Positions 24,000-32,244 of a stretch of 46,045 bases of DNA are shown in pieces; the first letter of the stretch is position 1; every line of letters starts with the position of its first letter. Position numbers and translations under genes: made by a program. The notes below the pieces were generated by a model that was not told the DNA's origin, searched no databases, and saw only the letters and a program-made list of their open reading frames with translations. The DNA is from UBA4823 sp034436035 (GTDB lineage: Bacteria; Chloroflexota; Anaerolineae; Anaerolineales; UBA4823): assembly GCA_034436035.1 (NCBI GenBank), contig DAOTVW010000308.1:1-46045 (forward strand). The letters run 5' to 3'.

Positions 24000-25766
24000 T
24001 TATGGAGTGGTGGTAATACTTACATCATCGACATACATAGCCGTGACATCGCCATCTCCATCGTTATAGACCCCAAAACGGAGGACGATGGTTTGCCCTT
24101 TGTAAGGGGTCAAGTCAAAGTTAACGGATTCCCATGTACGGTTGTTTGAGCGCCTCCAAAGTGGTCTTGCTAATATGTTATGGTTTAGATCCATGATTAC
24201 CATATATTGTACATCGTTTGCATCCGTTGCAGCCAAGCTTATGTCACTGGAAAGTTGGGCTGGTAAGGCATTTAGATTCGATTCTGCGGATTGTGCCCAC
24301 CAATAGAATTGCAATGATGCGCTTGTGACCGTACTGGGTATCGAAACTGCCTGCTCGAATATCGAATATCCTTTGGCGGTGGATCCTTTTTGGGTAACTC
24401 CCGCTAGCATGGATTGATTGCCGCTATGAGAGCGTAGGGTAGTATAAACCGCAGGAATAGGACTGTTGAGTCGCACCCAACCGTTTTTGTTTTCAAATCC
24501 GCCATTTTGGACGAGTGGGGTGGTAACGCCACTGGGACAAACGACCAATGAGACTGCATCGACGTACATCGCCGTCACGCCATCTAGGCCATCGTTATAG
24601 GTGCCGAATTTAATCCGCAGCTGCTTGCCGCTAAAACCAAGCAGGTCGAAGGCATAGCCGGTCCAGACACGGGCATTGCTGCGTTCCCTAACCAGTGGAT
24701 CTGCTACCAATTTATTGTTTAAATCATACAGCTCAACATAATTAATATCCTTCACTGGCGCATCAATGGATTGAATCCCCGTCAATGGAATGCCGGCGCT
24801 GTTGGTAGCGCTGCTTTCGGTGCTCCGTTGATAGAGATAAAAAGTCAATGTGACACTGCTGGCTCCAGCAGGGATGCTTACATCCTGGCTAAAGATGGAG
24901 TAACTTTTTGCATTGTAGGCTGCATCGACGATACCGCTGCGCATGGAGCGAACCCCATTCAGGGATTTAGCTGTGGTATAAAATGCGGGGCGAATAGACC
25001 CATGAATGAGCCATCCTGTGTTTTTCTCGAAATTACCATTGGTAATTAATTGTGAGCAGGAAGCTAGCGGTGTGGTGATGTCATTGGTTTCTGGGCTGCT
25101 TATCCCCGTTGGGTTTTCCATCGCGAGCGAATTTTCTGAGGAAGTGCTGTTGATAAGCGGTAAATAGGTTACTTTTGGCCGTTTATCAACCAGTAATCCA
25201 TATTCGCCGCTCCGGCAAATCGCAGTAACGACCTGGTTTTTCTCTGTATCCAGTTGTTGTGGTGAGCTGGAAGGGCAGGTTGTCGCAGCATCAATCCAGC
25301 GTTGGTTTTCTTCGTCCCAATAAAATAATTTAACTAAAGCTTCGTCTTCGCTGGATAAGGAAGCATCTTGATAGTTCATAGTTACCGCTGCGGGGGTGTC
25401 CAGGACATTCAATGGATCAGCCTTTTCATCATCTGGCACTTCTGCGTGAAAAACAAAGCCGGCGATCCATTTACGCCAATCTGGCATCCCAAAGGGATTG
25501 GATAAGCTGTATAACTTTATCCCGGCATCTTGAGAAAATGTATTGGCATTCAGGTCTATCACGACTTGATTATCCGGGGAGGTAAGTTGCAATACTGACC
25601 CTGGTGAAAAGGTGGCATAGACGAAAGATGGTGTTTCTTCATCCGGTGGGTTTTCATTTACCCCCGAACGGGCATCGATTGGGGCATGAAAGAGTGAAAA
25701 TGCTAAAAAGATGCTGATGACGCTGAGCGTCAAATATGGAAGTGGACGAGTCAATCGGTTACTCAT
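24000..25766 (-). CDS. Secreted protein with two tandem beta-sandwich (CBM-like) domains
   Basis: A 588-residue protein with a signal peptide (basic start, hydrophobic core at about 11-28). After a region of about 200 residues of unknown fold come two homologous units of about 165 residues. Each begins with N-G-N-F-E or N-G-G-F-E followed by N-x-G-W, contains Y-S-I-F-x-Q-x-V-S-I-P, and ends with the same pattern x-K-Q/T-L/I-x-x-F-G-x-Y-N-D-G-x-x-x-V-T-A-M-Y-V-D. This resembles carbohydrate-binding-module-like jelly rolls in cell-surface proteins. No catalytic domain is seen. AAGGAG precedes the ATG. Single gene, convergent with the heat-shock cluster. Ligand unknown; a wall or glycan-binding role is inferred. 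Confidence 0.7.
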   Translation of the reverse strand: MSNRLTRPLPYLTLSVISIFLAFSLFHAPIDARSGVNENPPDEETPSFVYATFSPGSVLQLTSPDNQVVIDLNANTFSQDAGIKLYSLSNPFGMPDWRKWIAGFVFHAEVPDDEKADPLNVLDTPAAVTMNYQDASLSSEDEALVKLFYWDEENQRWIDAATTCPSSSPQQLDTEKNQVVTAICRSGEYGLLVDKRPKVTYLPLINSTSSENSLAMENPTGISSPETNDITTPLASCSQLITNGNFEKNTGWLIHGSIRPAFYTTAKSLNGVRSMRSGIVDAAYNAKSYSIFSQDVSIPAGASSVTLTFYLYQRSTESSATNSAGIPLTGIQSIDAPVKDINYVELYDLNNKLVADPLVRERSNARVWTGYAFDLLGFSGKQLRIKFGTYNDGLDGVTAMYVDAVSLVVCPSGVTTPLVQNGGFENKNGWVRLNSPIPAVYTTLRSHSGNQSMLAGVTQKGSTAKGYSIFEQAVSIPSTVTSASLQFYWWAQSAESNLNALPAQLSSDISLAATDANDVQYMVIMDLNHNILARPLWRRSNNRTWESVNFDLTPYKGQTIVLRFGVYNDGDGDVTAMYVDDVSITTTP

Positions 25767-25885
25767 CGGATACTCTCCTTTTGAAAAACAAATGGACTAT
25801 TCATTAAGGATTATATTACTGAATGGGTTGCAAGGTTAGTACCAAAGGTGAAATGAATTTCGGGGAACGAAGAGCGGGGTGTATA

Positions 25886-25928
25886 TTGACAGGGTAGCGA
25901 TCGCATGTATAATAAACAAACGTTCGTT
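25886..25928 (+). promoter_or_regulatory. Consensus promoter with overlapping TetR-type operator
   Basis: TTGACA (25886-25891), 16-nt spacer, TATAAT (25908-25913): both hexamers are perfect consensus. Immediately downstream, AACAAACGTTCGTT (25915-25928) is an imperfect palindrome (12 of 14 positions symmetric) of the kind bound by TetR/AcrR repressors. Its position across the transcription start predicts autorepression of the operon. Confidence 0.8.
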
Positions 25929-25938
25929 CATTTTTATT

Positions 25939-26556
25939 ATGGATGATGCAATCTCATTAACCCGTGGAGAGCAAACTCAGGAAATTATCCTGAACGCCGC
26001 CTATGAGCTTTTCCTGCAAAAAGGTTATCATGGGACATCCATGCGCCAAATTGCTGCCCAATCAAAATTAACCGTTGGTTCCATATATAATCATTTCGAA
26101 AACAAGGAACAAATCTTCTTAGCGGTATTAAAACGCTATCATCCGCTGTTTGAAATCCTTCCTCGCTTGATGGAGATCCAAGCCCTCGATATCCAGGAAT
26201 TCCTCTCCTTAGCAGCGAAACAGCTCACCGAGCATCTCAATACCCACAAAGATTTCTTGAATTTAATGTTTATCGAATTAGTGGAATTTAGGGCTAATCA
26301 TATACCGGATGTACTCGATACCATTATGACCCAAATAAGCCAGTTGGAGCACCAATTCGTTCCATTCGAACCTCAGCTACGTCAAATTCCATTGCGCGTT
26401 CTTATCCGCGCTTTTTTGGGTATGTTTATTGCTTATTCCATTACCGAGATGTTCTTGAATGAGCGATTTACCACTTATCCTTCCGAACAAACTTTCGATA
26501 TTTATCTAAATATCTTCCTCCATGGAATCCTTGTTGATGGAGAAACCACAATATGA
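25939..26556 (+). CDS. TetR/AcrR-family transcriptional repressor
   Basis: A 205-residue protein. The N-terminal helix-turn-helix is typical: I-L-N-A-A-Y-E-L-F-L-Q-K-G-Y-H-G-T-S-M-R followed by V-G-S-I-Y-N-H-F-E-N-K-E. The C-terminal helical part would bind the inducer. The frame is open from 25879, but that start would lie upstream of the -10 box, so the ATG at 25939 is used. Its stop overlaps the permease start by 4 nt, so it is the first gene of the efflux operon and most likely controls it through the operator at 25915-25928. Confidence 0.88.
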   Translation: MDDAISLTRGEQTQEIILNAAYELFLQKGYHGTSMRQIAAQSKLTVGSIYNHFENKEQIFLAVLKRYHPLFEILPRLMEIQALDIQEFLSLAAKQLTEHLNTHKDFLNLMFIELVEFRANHIPDVLDTIMTQISQLEHQFVPFEPQLRQIPLRVLIRAFLGMFIAYSITEMFLNERFTTYPSEQTFDIYLNIFLHGILVDGETTI

Positions 26557-27686
26557 TTAATTCTCGTTTAAGGTCACTCATTCGTAAAGAATTTATCCAG
26601 ATCCGTCGCGATCCACGCACGCTCGCTCTGATTATTATTATCCCGATTATGCAATTATTTTTACTCGGATATGCCGCAACGAATGATGTGCGCAATATCC
26701 CATTAGCAGTGTTGGATCAAGATCATAGCTCTGCTGCCAGACAGCTATTGGATGCCTACCGTGCAGCAGATTACTTTCGGATCACCTATGAAGCGAGCTC
26801 AGAAAAGGAAATCCGCGATTTGATTGATCGCGGTGTTGTGCGGGCGGGAATCATCATCCCTCCCGATTATGGCGATAAGGTCAAAGGAGGAGGGAATACT
26901 ACCGTTGCATTTGTGTTGGACGGAAGCGATCCCACGATAGCATCCACGTCCCTTTCGGCAGCACAACTCATTGGGCAACAATATTCCACAAAAATCCTTG
27001 CCGAAAGGATGCAACGACATGGTCAAGCACTCGCGCTGGATGCCCCCATCGAGGTGCGTCCTCAAGTTTGGTACAACCCGGATTTGGTAAGCGCTTATTT
27101 TATGATCCCTGGGGTTATCGGCACTATTTTATATGCACTCACGTCTATTCTCACTGCTACCGCGATCGTGCGCGAGCGGGAGCGCGGGACGATTGAACAA
27201 CTCATTGTCACGCCCATCCGTCCGATGGAATTAGTGATTGGAAAAATCACTCCTTATGTCATCCTCGCCATTGTGAATGCGCTTGAAGTTCTTGTTATCG
27301 GAGCCTGGTGGTTTAAAGTGCCAGTGCGAGGGGATTTGGTGTTAATCCTTCTTCTTTCTGGCTTGTTTCTCCTTTCCAGCCTTGGTATTGGTATCTTTGC
27401 CTCAACGACAGCAAACACACAACAAGAGGCGATGTTAATTGTTTGGATGAGTCTGCTGCCGAGTATTTTTCTATCCGGTTTCTTTTTCCCCATTGAGGCT
27501 ATGCCCAAAGTACTTCAATGGATCTCTTATATTTTCCCATTACGATATTATTTAGTTATCATTCGCGCTTTGTTATTGAAAGGCGTTGGGGTAAGTGCTT
27601 TAAGGGATCAAATTCTTGCCCTCTTGATCTTTGGAGTCGTTATTATGACTGCGGCAGCGAAACGATTCCGTAAACGCTTAGATTAA
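26553..27686 (+). CDS. ABC-2 type permease (YhhJ/YbhR-like)
   Basis: A 377-residue ABC-2 permease: one N-terminal membrane helix (about 25-45), a large extracytoplasmic domain of about 130 residues, then five membrane helices in the C-terminal half. R-E-R-E-R-G-T-I-E-Q-L-I-V-T-P is the diagnostic ABC-2 coupling-helix motif. It exports a drug-like or hydrophobic compound together with the HlyD adaptor and the two ATPases encoded downstream. It is the only permease in the operon, so it probably acts as a homodimer. Confidence 0.88.
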   Translation: MINSRLRSLIRKEFIQIRRDPRTLALIIIIPIMQLFLLGYAATNDVRNIPLAVLDQDHSSAARQLLDAYRAADYFRITYEASSEKEIRDLIDRGVVRAGIIIPPDYGDKVKGGGNTTVAFVLDGSDPTIASTSLSAAQLIGQQYSTKILAERMQRHGQALALDAPIEVRPQVWYNPDLVSAYFMIPGVIGTILYALTSILTATAIVRERERGTIEQLIVTPIRPMELVIGKITPYVILAIVNALEVLVIGAWWFKVPVRGDLVLILLLSGLFLLSSLGIGIFASTTANTQQEAMLIVWMSLLPSIFLSGFFFPIEAMPKVLQWISYIFPLRYYLVIIRALLLKGVGVSALRDQILALLIFGVVIMTAAAKRFRKRLD

Positions 27687-27708
27687 TATCCTTACAACGG
27701 AGAACACC

Positions 27709-29298
27709 ATGGAACGAATAAAAAAATTTCAGACCCCCATCATTGTGATGATCATTATCCTGGTTATCTTTCTTGGCTGGTGGTTATTGCGTCGTTATCA
27801 ACTGGGCTTGAATGGCAGTTTCACCGCATCAGGTACGGTTGAGGCAACTGAGATTGCAATTGCTCCTGAAATCTCTGGAAAGGTGTCTCAAGTCCTCGTT
27901 GAAGAAGGACAGTTAGTAAAGGCGGGGGATGCGCTCTTTGTCTTAGATGACGCATTGCTTTCTGCCCAAAGGCAAAAAGCGAACGCTGCAGTTCTCGCTG
28001 CACAAGCCAACCTGAAAGTTGCTCAAAGTGGTTTAGCTGGAGCGAAAACCAACCTTGAACTCGCGCAAGCTAATTATGACCTTGCGCAAACGCAATATCA
28101 ATTGACGGTAGAAAATGTTCGTCGGGCTGATGAGAAACATCGCGCTGCATATTGGCGAGAGCTTGTCCCTTATCAATTTAACCTACCCATCTGGTATTTC
28201 GAGAAGGAAGAGCAAATTAAAGCAGCAGAAGCTGAAGTAGAGGCAGCCAAGAGTGCACTTGATCAAGAACAAGCAAACTATCTCACTTTACTTAAACAAA
28301 GCGGGTATGAAGATTTATTGAACGCAGAAGAACGCTTAGCCCGTGCTCGGATTGCTTTCGATATTGCTAATGAAGTATTAAATCGAGCCAAAGCGGCTAA
28401 TGATGACGATGGAAACGGTGAAGATGATGAAGAAAACACTGAGCTGGAAACCTGGGTCATTCCATCTCCAAATGGGGGGTATCAAACAAAAAATCTCCCG
28501 ATTACGTACTCCTTACCCAACGACCATTGGGATAACGATACATTTGAAGCGGCAGAGGATGCCCTTCAAGATACTGCACAAGCTGCCAGTGATAAAGCCA
28601 AAGCAGAGCTGGACGCAGCTCAGCAGGATTACAAAAATTTATTGGCAACATTAAAACTCACCAAAGAGATCCGTGACGCACGCGCAAAGTTAGCTGTGGC
28701 AACAGAGCGGTACGAATTAGCGCAAGACAAATTGATGGAATTGCATAGCGGAAGCGATTCGTTGCAGATCATGGCTGCTCAAGACACAGTACATCAGGCT
28801 GCGGCCTCATTAAAGCAAGCCCAAGATGGTGTAACTCAGGCAGAAGCAAAGGTAGAACAAGCGCAGGCAGCCCTTGACCAAGCGCAAGCAGACCTCGAGT
28901 ATATTGACACCCAAATCAAAAAATTGACCATTGTTGCCCCATCCGATGGCGTCATTTTAAATCGCAGTATCGAAGTTGGCGAGGTAGTTCAAGCAGGAGC
29001 GCCAGCAATCACCTTGGCTAACTTAGAGAAGTTAACTCTCACCGTCTATGTTCCGGAAGATCAATATGGGCGGATCACAATCGGCATGGCAGCAAAAGTG
29101 ACCGCCGATTCGTTCCCGGGTGAAGTGTTTCAAGCTCATGTTTATCATATCGCCGATCAGGCGGAATTCACGCCGCGCAACGTACAGACCGAAGAAGGCC
29201 GCCGGACGACTGTCTATGCGATCGACCTTAATATCACCAACCAGGATAACAAACTCAAACCTGGCATGCCCGTTGATGTGGAGTTTATCGAAAAATAA
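27709..29298 (+). CDS. HlyD-type membrane fusion protein
   Basis: A 529-residue adaptor with one N-terminal membrane helix (about 8-26), a split biotinyl-lipoyl domain (A-S-G-T-V-E-A-T-E at the start and V-A-P-S-D-G-V-I-L-N-R late), an unusually long alpha-helical hairpin rich in Ala and Gln, and a C-terminal beta-barrel domain. A very acidic stretch (D-D-D-G-N-G-E-D-D-E-E-N) with a following Pro-rich loop interrupts the hairpin at about residues 227-285, which is not usual. GGAGA lies 8 nt before the ATG. In a cell with a single membrane, such an adaptor would act with the ABC-2 permease at the outer face. Confidence 0.85.
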   Translation: MERIKKFQTPIIVMIIILVIFLGWWLLRRYQLGLNGSFTASGTVEATEIAIAPEISGKVSQVLVEEGQLVKAGDALFVLDDALLSAQRQKANAAVLAAQANLKVAQSGLAGAKTNLELAQANYDLAQTQYQLTVENVRRADEKHRAAYWRELVPYQFNLPIWYFEKEEQIKAAEAEVEAAKSALDQEQANYLTLLKQSGYEDLLNAEERLARARIAFDIANEVLNRAKAANDDDGNGEDDEENTELETWVIPSPNGGYQTKNLPITYSLPNDHWDNDTFEAAEDALQDTAQAASDKAKAELDAAQQDYKNLLATLKLTKEIRDARAKLAVATERYELAQDKLMELHSGSDSLQIMAAQDTVHQAAASLKQAQDGVTQAEAKVEQAQAALDQAQADLEYIDTQIKKLTIVAPSDGVILNRSIEVGEVVQAGAPAITLANLEKLTLTVYVPEDQYGRITIGMAAKVTADSFPGEVFQAHVYHIADQAEFTPRNVQTEEGRRTTVYAIDLNITNQDNKLKPGMPVDVEFIEK

Positions 29299-29313
29299 TT
29301 CTTGCCAGTGACG

Positions 29314-30246
29314 ATGATAATGATTGAAGTAAAGCAAATTTCGAAGAAATTTGGGGATAACTGGGCGGTTAATAATATTAGTCTCCAGGTTAATGCTGGT
29401 GAGATATATGGATTGGTTGGGCCGGATGGTGCGGGGAAAACGACTACCATGCGGCTAATTTGCGGAGCGCTCCATTTGGACAGCGGTTCGATTAAGGTTG
29501 GTGATTTTGACATTCAGCACCAAACGGATCAGGCGCGCAGTTTAATCGGATACCTGGCACAACGATTTTCCTTATATGAGGAGCTCACTGTTCTCGAAAA
29601 TATTCGTTTTTTTGCTGAAGTGCGCGGTCTATCTGCTGAAGAATGGTTGCCGCGCAGCCTGGATATCCTCGAATTTGTGGGGTTGTTAGAATTCAAAAAC
29701 CGCTTCGCTGGTAAACTTTCTGGAGGGATGAAGCAAAAATTGGGTTTAGCTGCTGCCCTGGTGCACAAACCAAAAATATTATTGTTGGACGAACCAACCA
29801 CCGGGGTTGACCCTGTGACCCGCCAGGATTTTTGGCAATTGATCATAAAATTAGCTGCCCAAGAGGGTGTTGCTATGCTCGTCAGCACCCCTTACATGGA
29901 TGAGGCGTCTCGCTGCCACCGCGTGGGTTTTATGCGTGACGGGAAAATTTTGAAGGAAGATACCCCAGCAAACTTGCAAGCGTCTCTTAAGGGTCGAATT
30001 ATAGAAATCAAAGGCAGCCAGCTATCTTTGCTCAGGCAAATTGTGCAAGGCTATCCTGTAGTACAAGACGCACAGATGTTTGGCGATCGTGTCCATCTGC
30101 GCATAAACACGGATAGTTCCCAATCGCTGATTGAAAACCTCACTCAATACATCACTGAGCGGGGCGTTTCCATCACCAGCGCTCGTGTGATTGAACCACA
30201 ACTTGAAGATGTATTTATCTCCTTGATTGAGACAAACGATGAATGA
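29314..30246 (+). CDS. ABC transporter ATPase, first of an unequal pair (YbhF N-half-like)
   Basis: A 310-residue nucleotide-binding subunit. Walker A is G-P-D-G-A-G-K-T-T (about residues 36-44), the signature is K-L-S-G-G-M-K-Q-K and Walker B is I-L-L-L-D-E-P. At the switch position the sequence is S-T-P-Y-M-D-E (P193), so the usual H-loop histidine is missing. A C-terminal domain of about 90 residues follows. The frame can begin at TTG 29302, ATG 29314 or ATG 29320; no ribosome-binding site decides this. It overlaps the second ATPase by 8 nt, and the two probably form a heterodimer. Confidence 0.88.
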   Translation: MIMIEVKQISKKFGDNWAVNNISLQVNAGEIYGLVGPDGAGKTTTMRLICGALHLDSGSIKVGDFDIQHQTDQARSLIGYLAQRFSLYEELTVLENIRFFAEVRGLSAEEWLPRSLDILEFVGLLEFKNRFAGKLSGGMKQKLGLAAALVHKPKILLLDEPTTGVDPVTRQDFWQLIIKLAAQEGVAMLVSTPYMDEASRCHRVGFMRDGKILKEDTPANLQASLKGRIIEIKGSQLSLLRQIVQGYPVVQDAQMFGDRVHLRINTDSSQSLIENLTQYITERGVSITSARVIEPQLEDVFISLIETNDE

Positions 30247-31150
30247 AATTGTCATCGAAACGGATAATTTAACCAAACGCTTTGGGGATTTTACCGCGGT
30301 CGACCACCTCTCCTTTACCATTCGGGCAGGAGAAGTGGTTGGCTATCTGGGGCCTAATGGCTCGGGAAAAACAACGACCATGCGCATATTGCTCGGGCTT
30401 ATCTTACCCACGGAGGGAACCGCCACCGTATTGGGTTACGACATCCGAAAAGATTCGGAGGCGATTCGCACCGAAGTGGGATATATGTCGCAGAAATTCT
30501 CCCTTTATCATGATTTAACCGTCAATGAGAATTTACATTTTTACGCCGGTGTTTATGGGATTACGGACGAAACGACGATCCAGAACTGTCTCGCACGGGT
30601 TGGTTTGGAAAGGCAAAAGGATATCTTAGTCAGTAACCTTTCTACGGGATGGAAACAGCGTCTCGCATTAGCTGCGGCAATTGTCCATCACCCGCGTTTG
30701 TTGTTCCTGGATGAACCAACCAGCGGTGTTGATCCGACTGCCAGACGGGCTTTTTGGGATTTGATTTATGAATTGGTAGCGGAGGGGATTACGGCGTTGG
30801 TCAGCACGCATTATATGGATGAAGCAGAATACTGCGGCAAAGTGGGGATCATGCGCGAGGGGAAGCTGCTGGCATTAGATGCACCCTCGACTTTGAAAAC
30901 CTCTGCTCTGCCCGGCAAAGCTTATGATCTACGCGCTCGACCAATACTCGATGCTTTAATGGTGTTAGAAAAATCGCAGCACGTTCTGCGGAGTGGATTA
31001 GTCGGAGATCATTTGCGGGTGATTCTCCCCCATGAGGTTGATCCCGATTTGATCATAAAGGAATTGCAAAACCAATCTATAGAGGGTGCAGAAATCGAAC
31101 AGGTAGAACCAACCCTTGAGGATGTTTTTCTCAGCCTCGCTGCACATTAA
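30239..31150 (+). CDS. ABC transporter ATPase, second of an unequal pair (YbhF C-half-like)
   Basis: A 303-residue nucleotide-binding subunit. Walker A is G-P-N-G-S-G-K-T-T, Walker B L-L-F-L-D-E-P and the H-loop S-T-H-Y-M-D-E-A is intact, but the signature reads L-S-T-G-W-K-Q-R instead of L-S-G-G. The start at 30239 (ATG) overlaps the upstream stop codon region by 8 nt; an in-frame TTG lies 12 nt before it. In enterobacterial YbhF and RbbA two such ATPase domains are fused in one chain; here they are two genes. Last gene of the TetR-regulated operon. Confidence 0.9.
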   Translation: MNEIVIETDNLTKRFGDFTAVDHLSFTIRAGEVVGYLGPNGSGKTTTMRILLGLILPTEGTATVLGYDIRKDSEAIRTEVGYMSQKFSLYHDLTVNENLHFYAGVYGITDETTIQNCLARVGLERQKDILVSNLSTGWKQRLALAAAIVHHPRLLFLDEPTSGVDPTARRAFWDLIYELVAEGITALVSTHYMDEAEYCGKVGIMREGKLLALDAPSTLKTSALPGKAYDLRARPILDALMVLEKSQHVLRSGLVGDHLRVILPHEVDPDLIIKELQNQSIEGAEIEQVEPTLEDVFLSLAAH

Positions 31151-31227
31151 TTCTCATTTCCGATTATCATTTAAAACAAGGATGATGCTGACCATCCCTT
31201 AATACTATTTTGAAGTAAACGAACTTT

Positions 31228-32244
31228 ATGACTGAATCACTCATCCGGGCGGTCTTTCCTGGTTTACTCCAACGGGAATATATCATATTGCCAGATGGTA
31301 GGGCGTTCAATGATATTCTCGGCGGAAATGCATTGTACTCTGCGGTTGGCTGGTTAGTATGGCAACCACAGGAACCTGCGGGTATTGTTGCCCGTGTGGG
31401 AGAAGATTTCCCGCAAGGGTGGTTATCCGAGATTGCAGAACACGGGATTGAGACACAAGGGGTGCGTGTTCAATCTCATTCGATAGAGCTGCGCAATTTT
31501 TATGCGTACTTAACCCCATATCAATACGTCCAAGAAGAAGCGATTTTACACTACTCCCGTAACGGTCAATCCTTTCCCAAATCCTTATTTGGCTACCAGC
31601 CTTCAATACCAACCGCTAGTCGCACCCGTGTTGAGGAAACTAGTTTGCGTTCAACAGATATTCCATCAGAGTATCTCAACGCCACTGCCGCCCATATCGC
31701 TCCGATGGATTATCTTACCCATAACCTCATCCCTTCCCTTCTTCATCAGGGGACGATTACCACATTAACCTTAGCGCCATCTACCGCATATATGAACCCG
31801 ATCTTCTTCTCGGATATCCCGCAAATTCTCATGGGGTTGACTGCATTTCTCCCGACAGAAAATCAGCTGCGGAGTTTATTTAAAGAACGCAGTGAGGATA
31901 TTTGGGAAATGGTGGAAGCGCTCAGCTCTTCTGGATGTGAAATTATCGTTGTCCAAAAAGACGATCTCAGTCAATATGTTTATGATGGAATGGGACGTAA
32001 ACGATGGTTTATTCCCCCATATCCTGCGCGCATACTGAGCGCTCATGCTGCTGAAGATGTATTCTGTGGCGGTTTTTTGGCGGGGTACCAACGGAATTTT
32101 GACCCATTAGAAGCTGCTTTATATGGAAATATCGCCGCATCCTTAGCAGTCGAAGGGGTTGGACCGTTTTACGCTCTCGATGCAGAACCTCGCCTAGCTT
32201 CAGCTCGGCTTGACTCATTAAGACAGGCGGTGCGGAAATGTTAA
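31228..32244 (+). CDS. PfkB-family kinase-like protein
   Basis: A 338-residue protein. The N-terminal part has the ribokinase-type L-G-G-N-A-L-Y-S-A-V-G segment and the C-terminal part A-A-E-D-V-F-C-G-G-F-L-A-G-Y, with the catalytic aspartate of the PfkB motif but with Ala-Glu where Gly-Ala-Gly is usual before it. It would phosphorylate a sugar or nucleoside with ATP; the substrate is unknown, and the divergent motif allows weak or absent kinase activity. It overlaps the next gene by 7 nt and is 77 nt after the efflux operon, with no clear promoter of its own. Confidence 0.75.
   Translation: MTESLIRAVFPGLLQREYIILPDGRAFNDILGGNALYSAVGWLVWQPQEPAGIVARVGEDFPQGWLSEIAEHGIETQGVRVQSHSIELRNFYAYLTPYQYVQEEAILHYSRNGQSFPKSLFGYQPSIPTASRTRVEETSLRSTDIPSEYLNATAAHIAPMDYLTHNLIPSLLHQGTITTLTLAPSTAYMNPIFFSDIPQILMGLTAFLPTENQLRSLFKERSEDIWEMVEALSSSGCEIIVVQKDDLSQYVYDGMGRKRWFIPPYPARILSAHAAEDVFCGGFLAGYQRNFDPLEAALYGNIAASLAVEGVGPFYALDAEPRLASARLDSLRQAVRKC

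Noticed and set aside
25897..25904. GCGATCGC, the cyanobacterial HIP1 octamer
   Set aside because: A single occurrence inside the promoter spacer is not significant; the genome does not look cyanobacterial.
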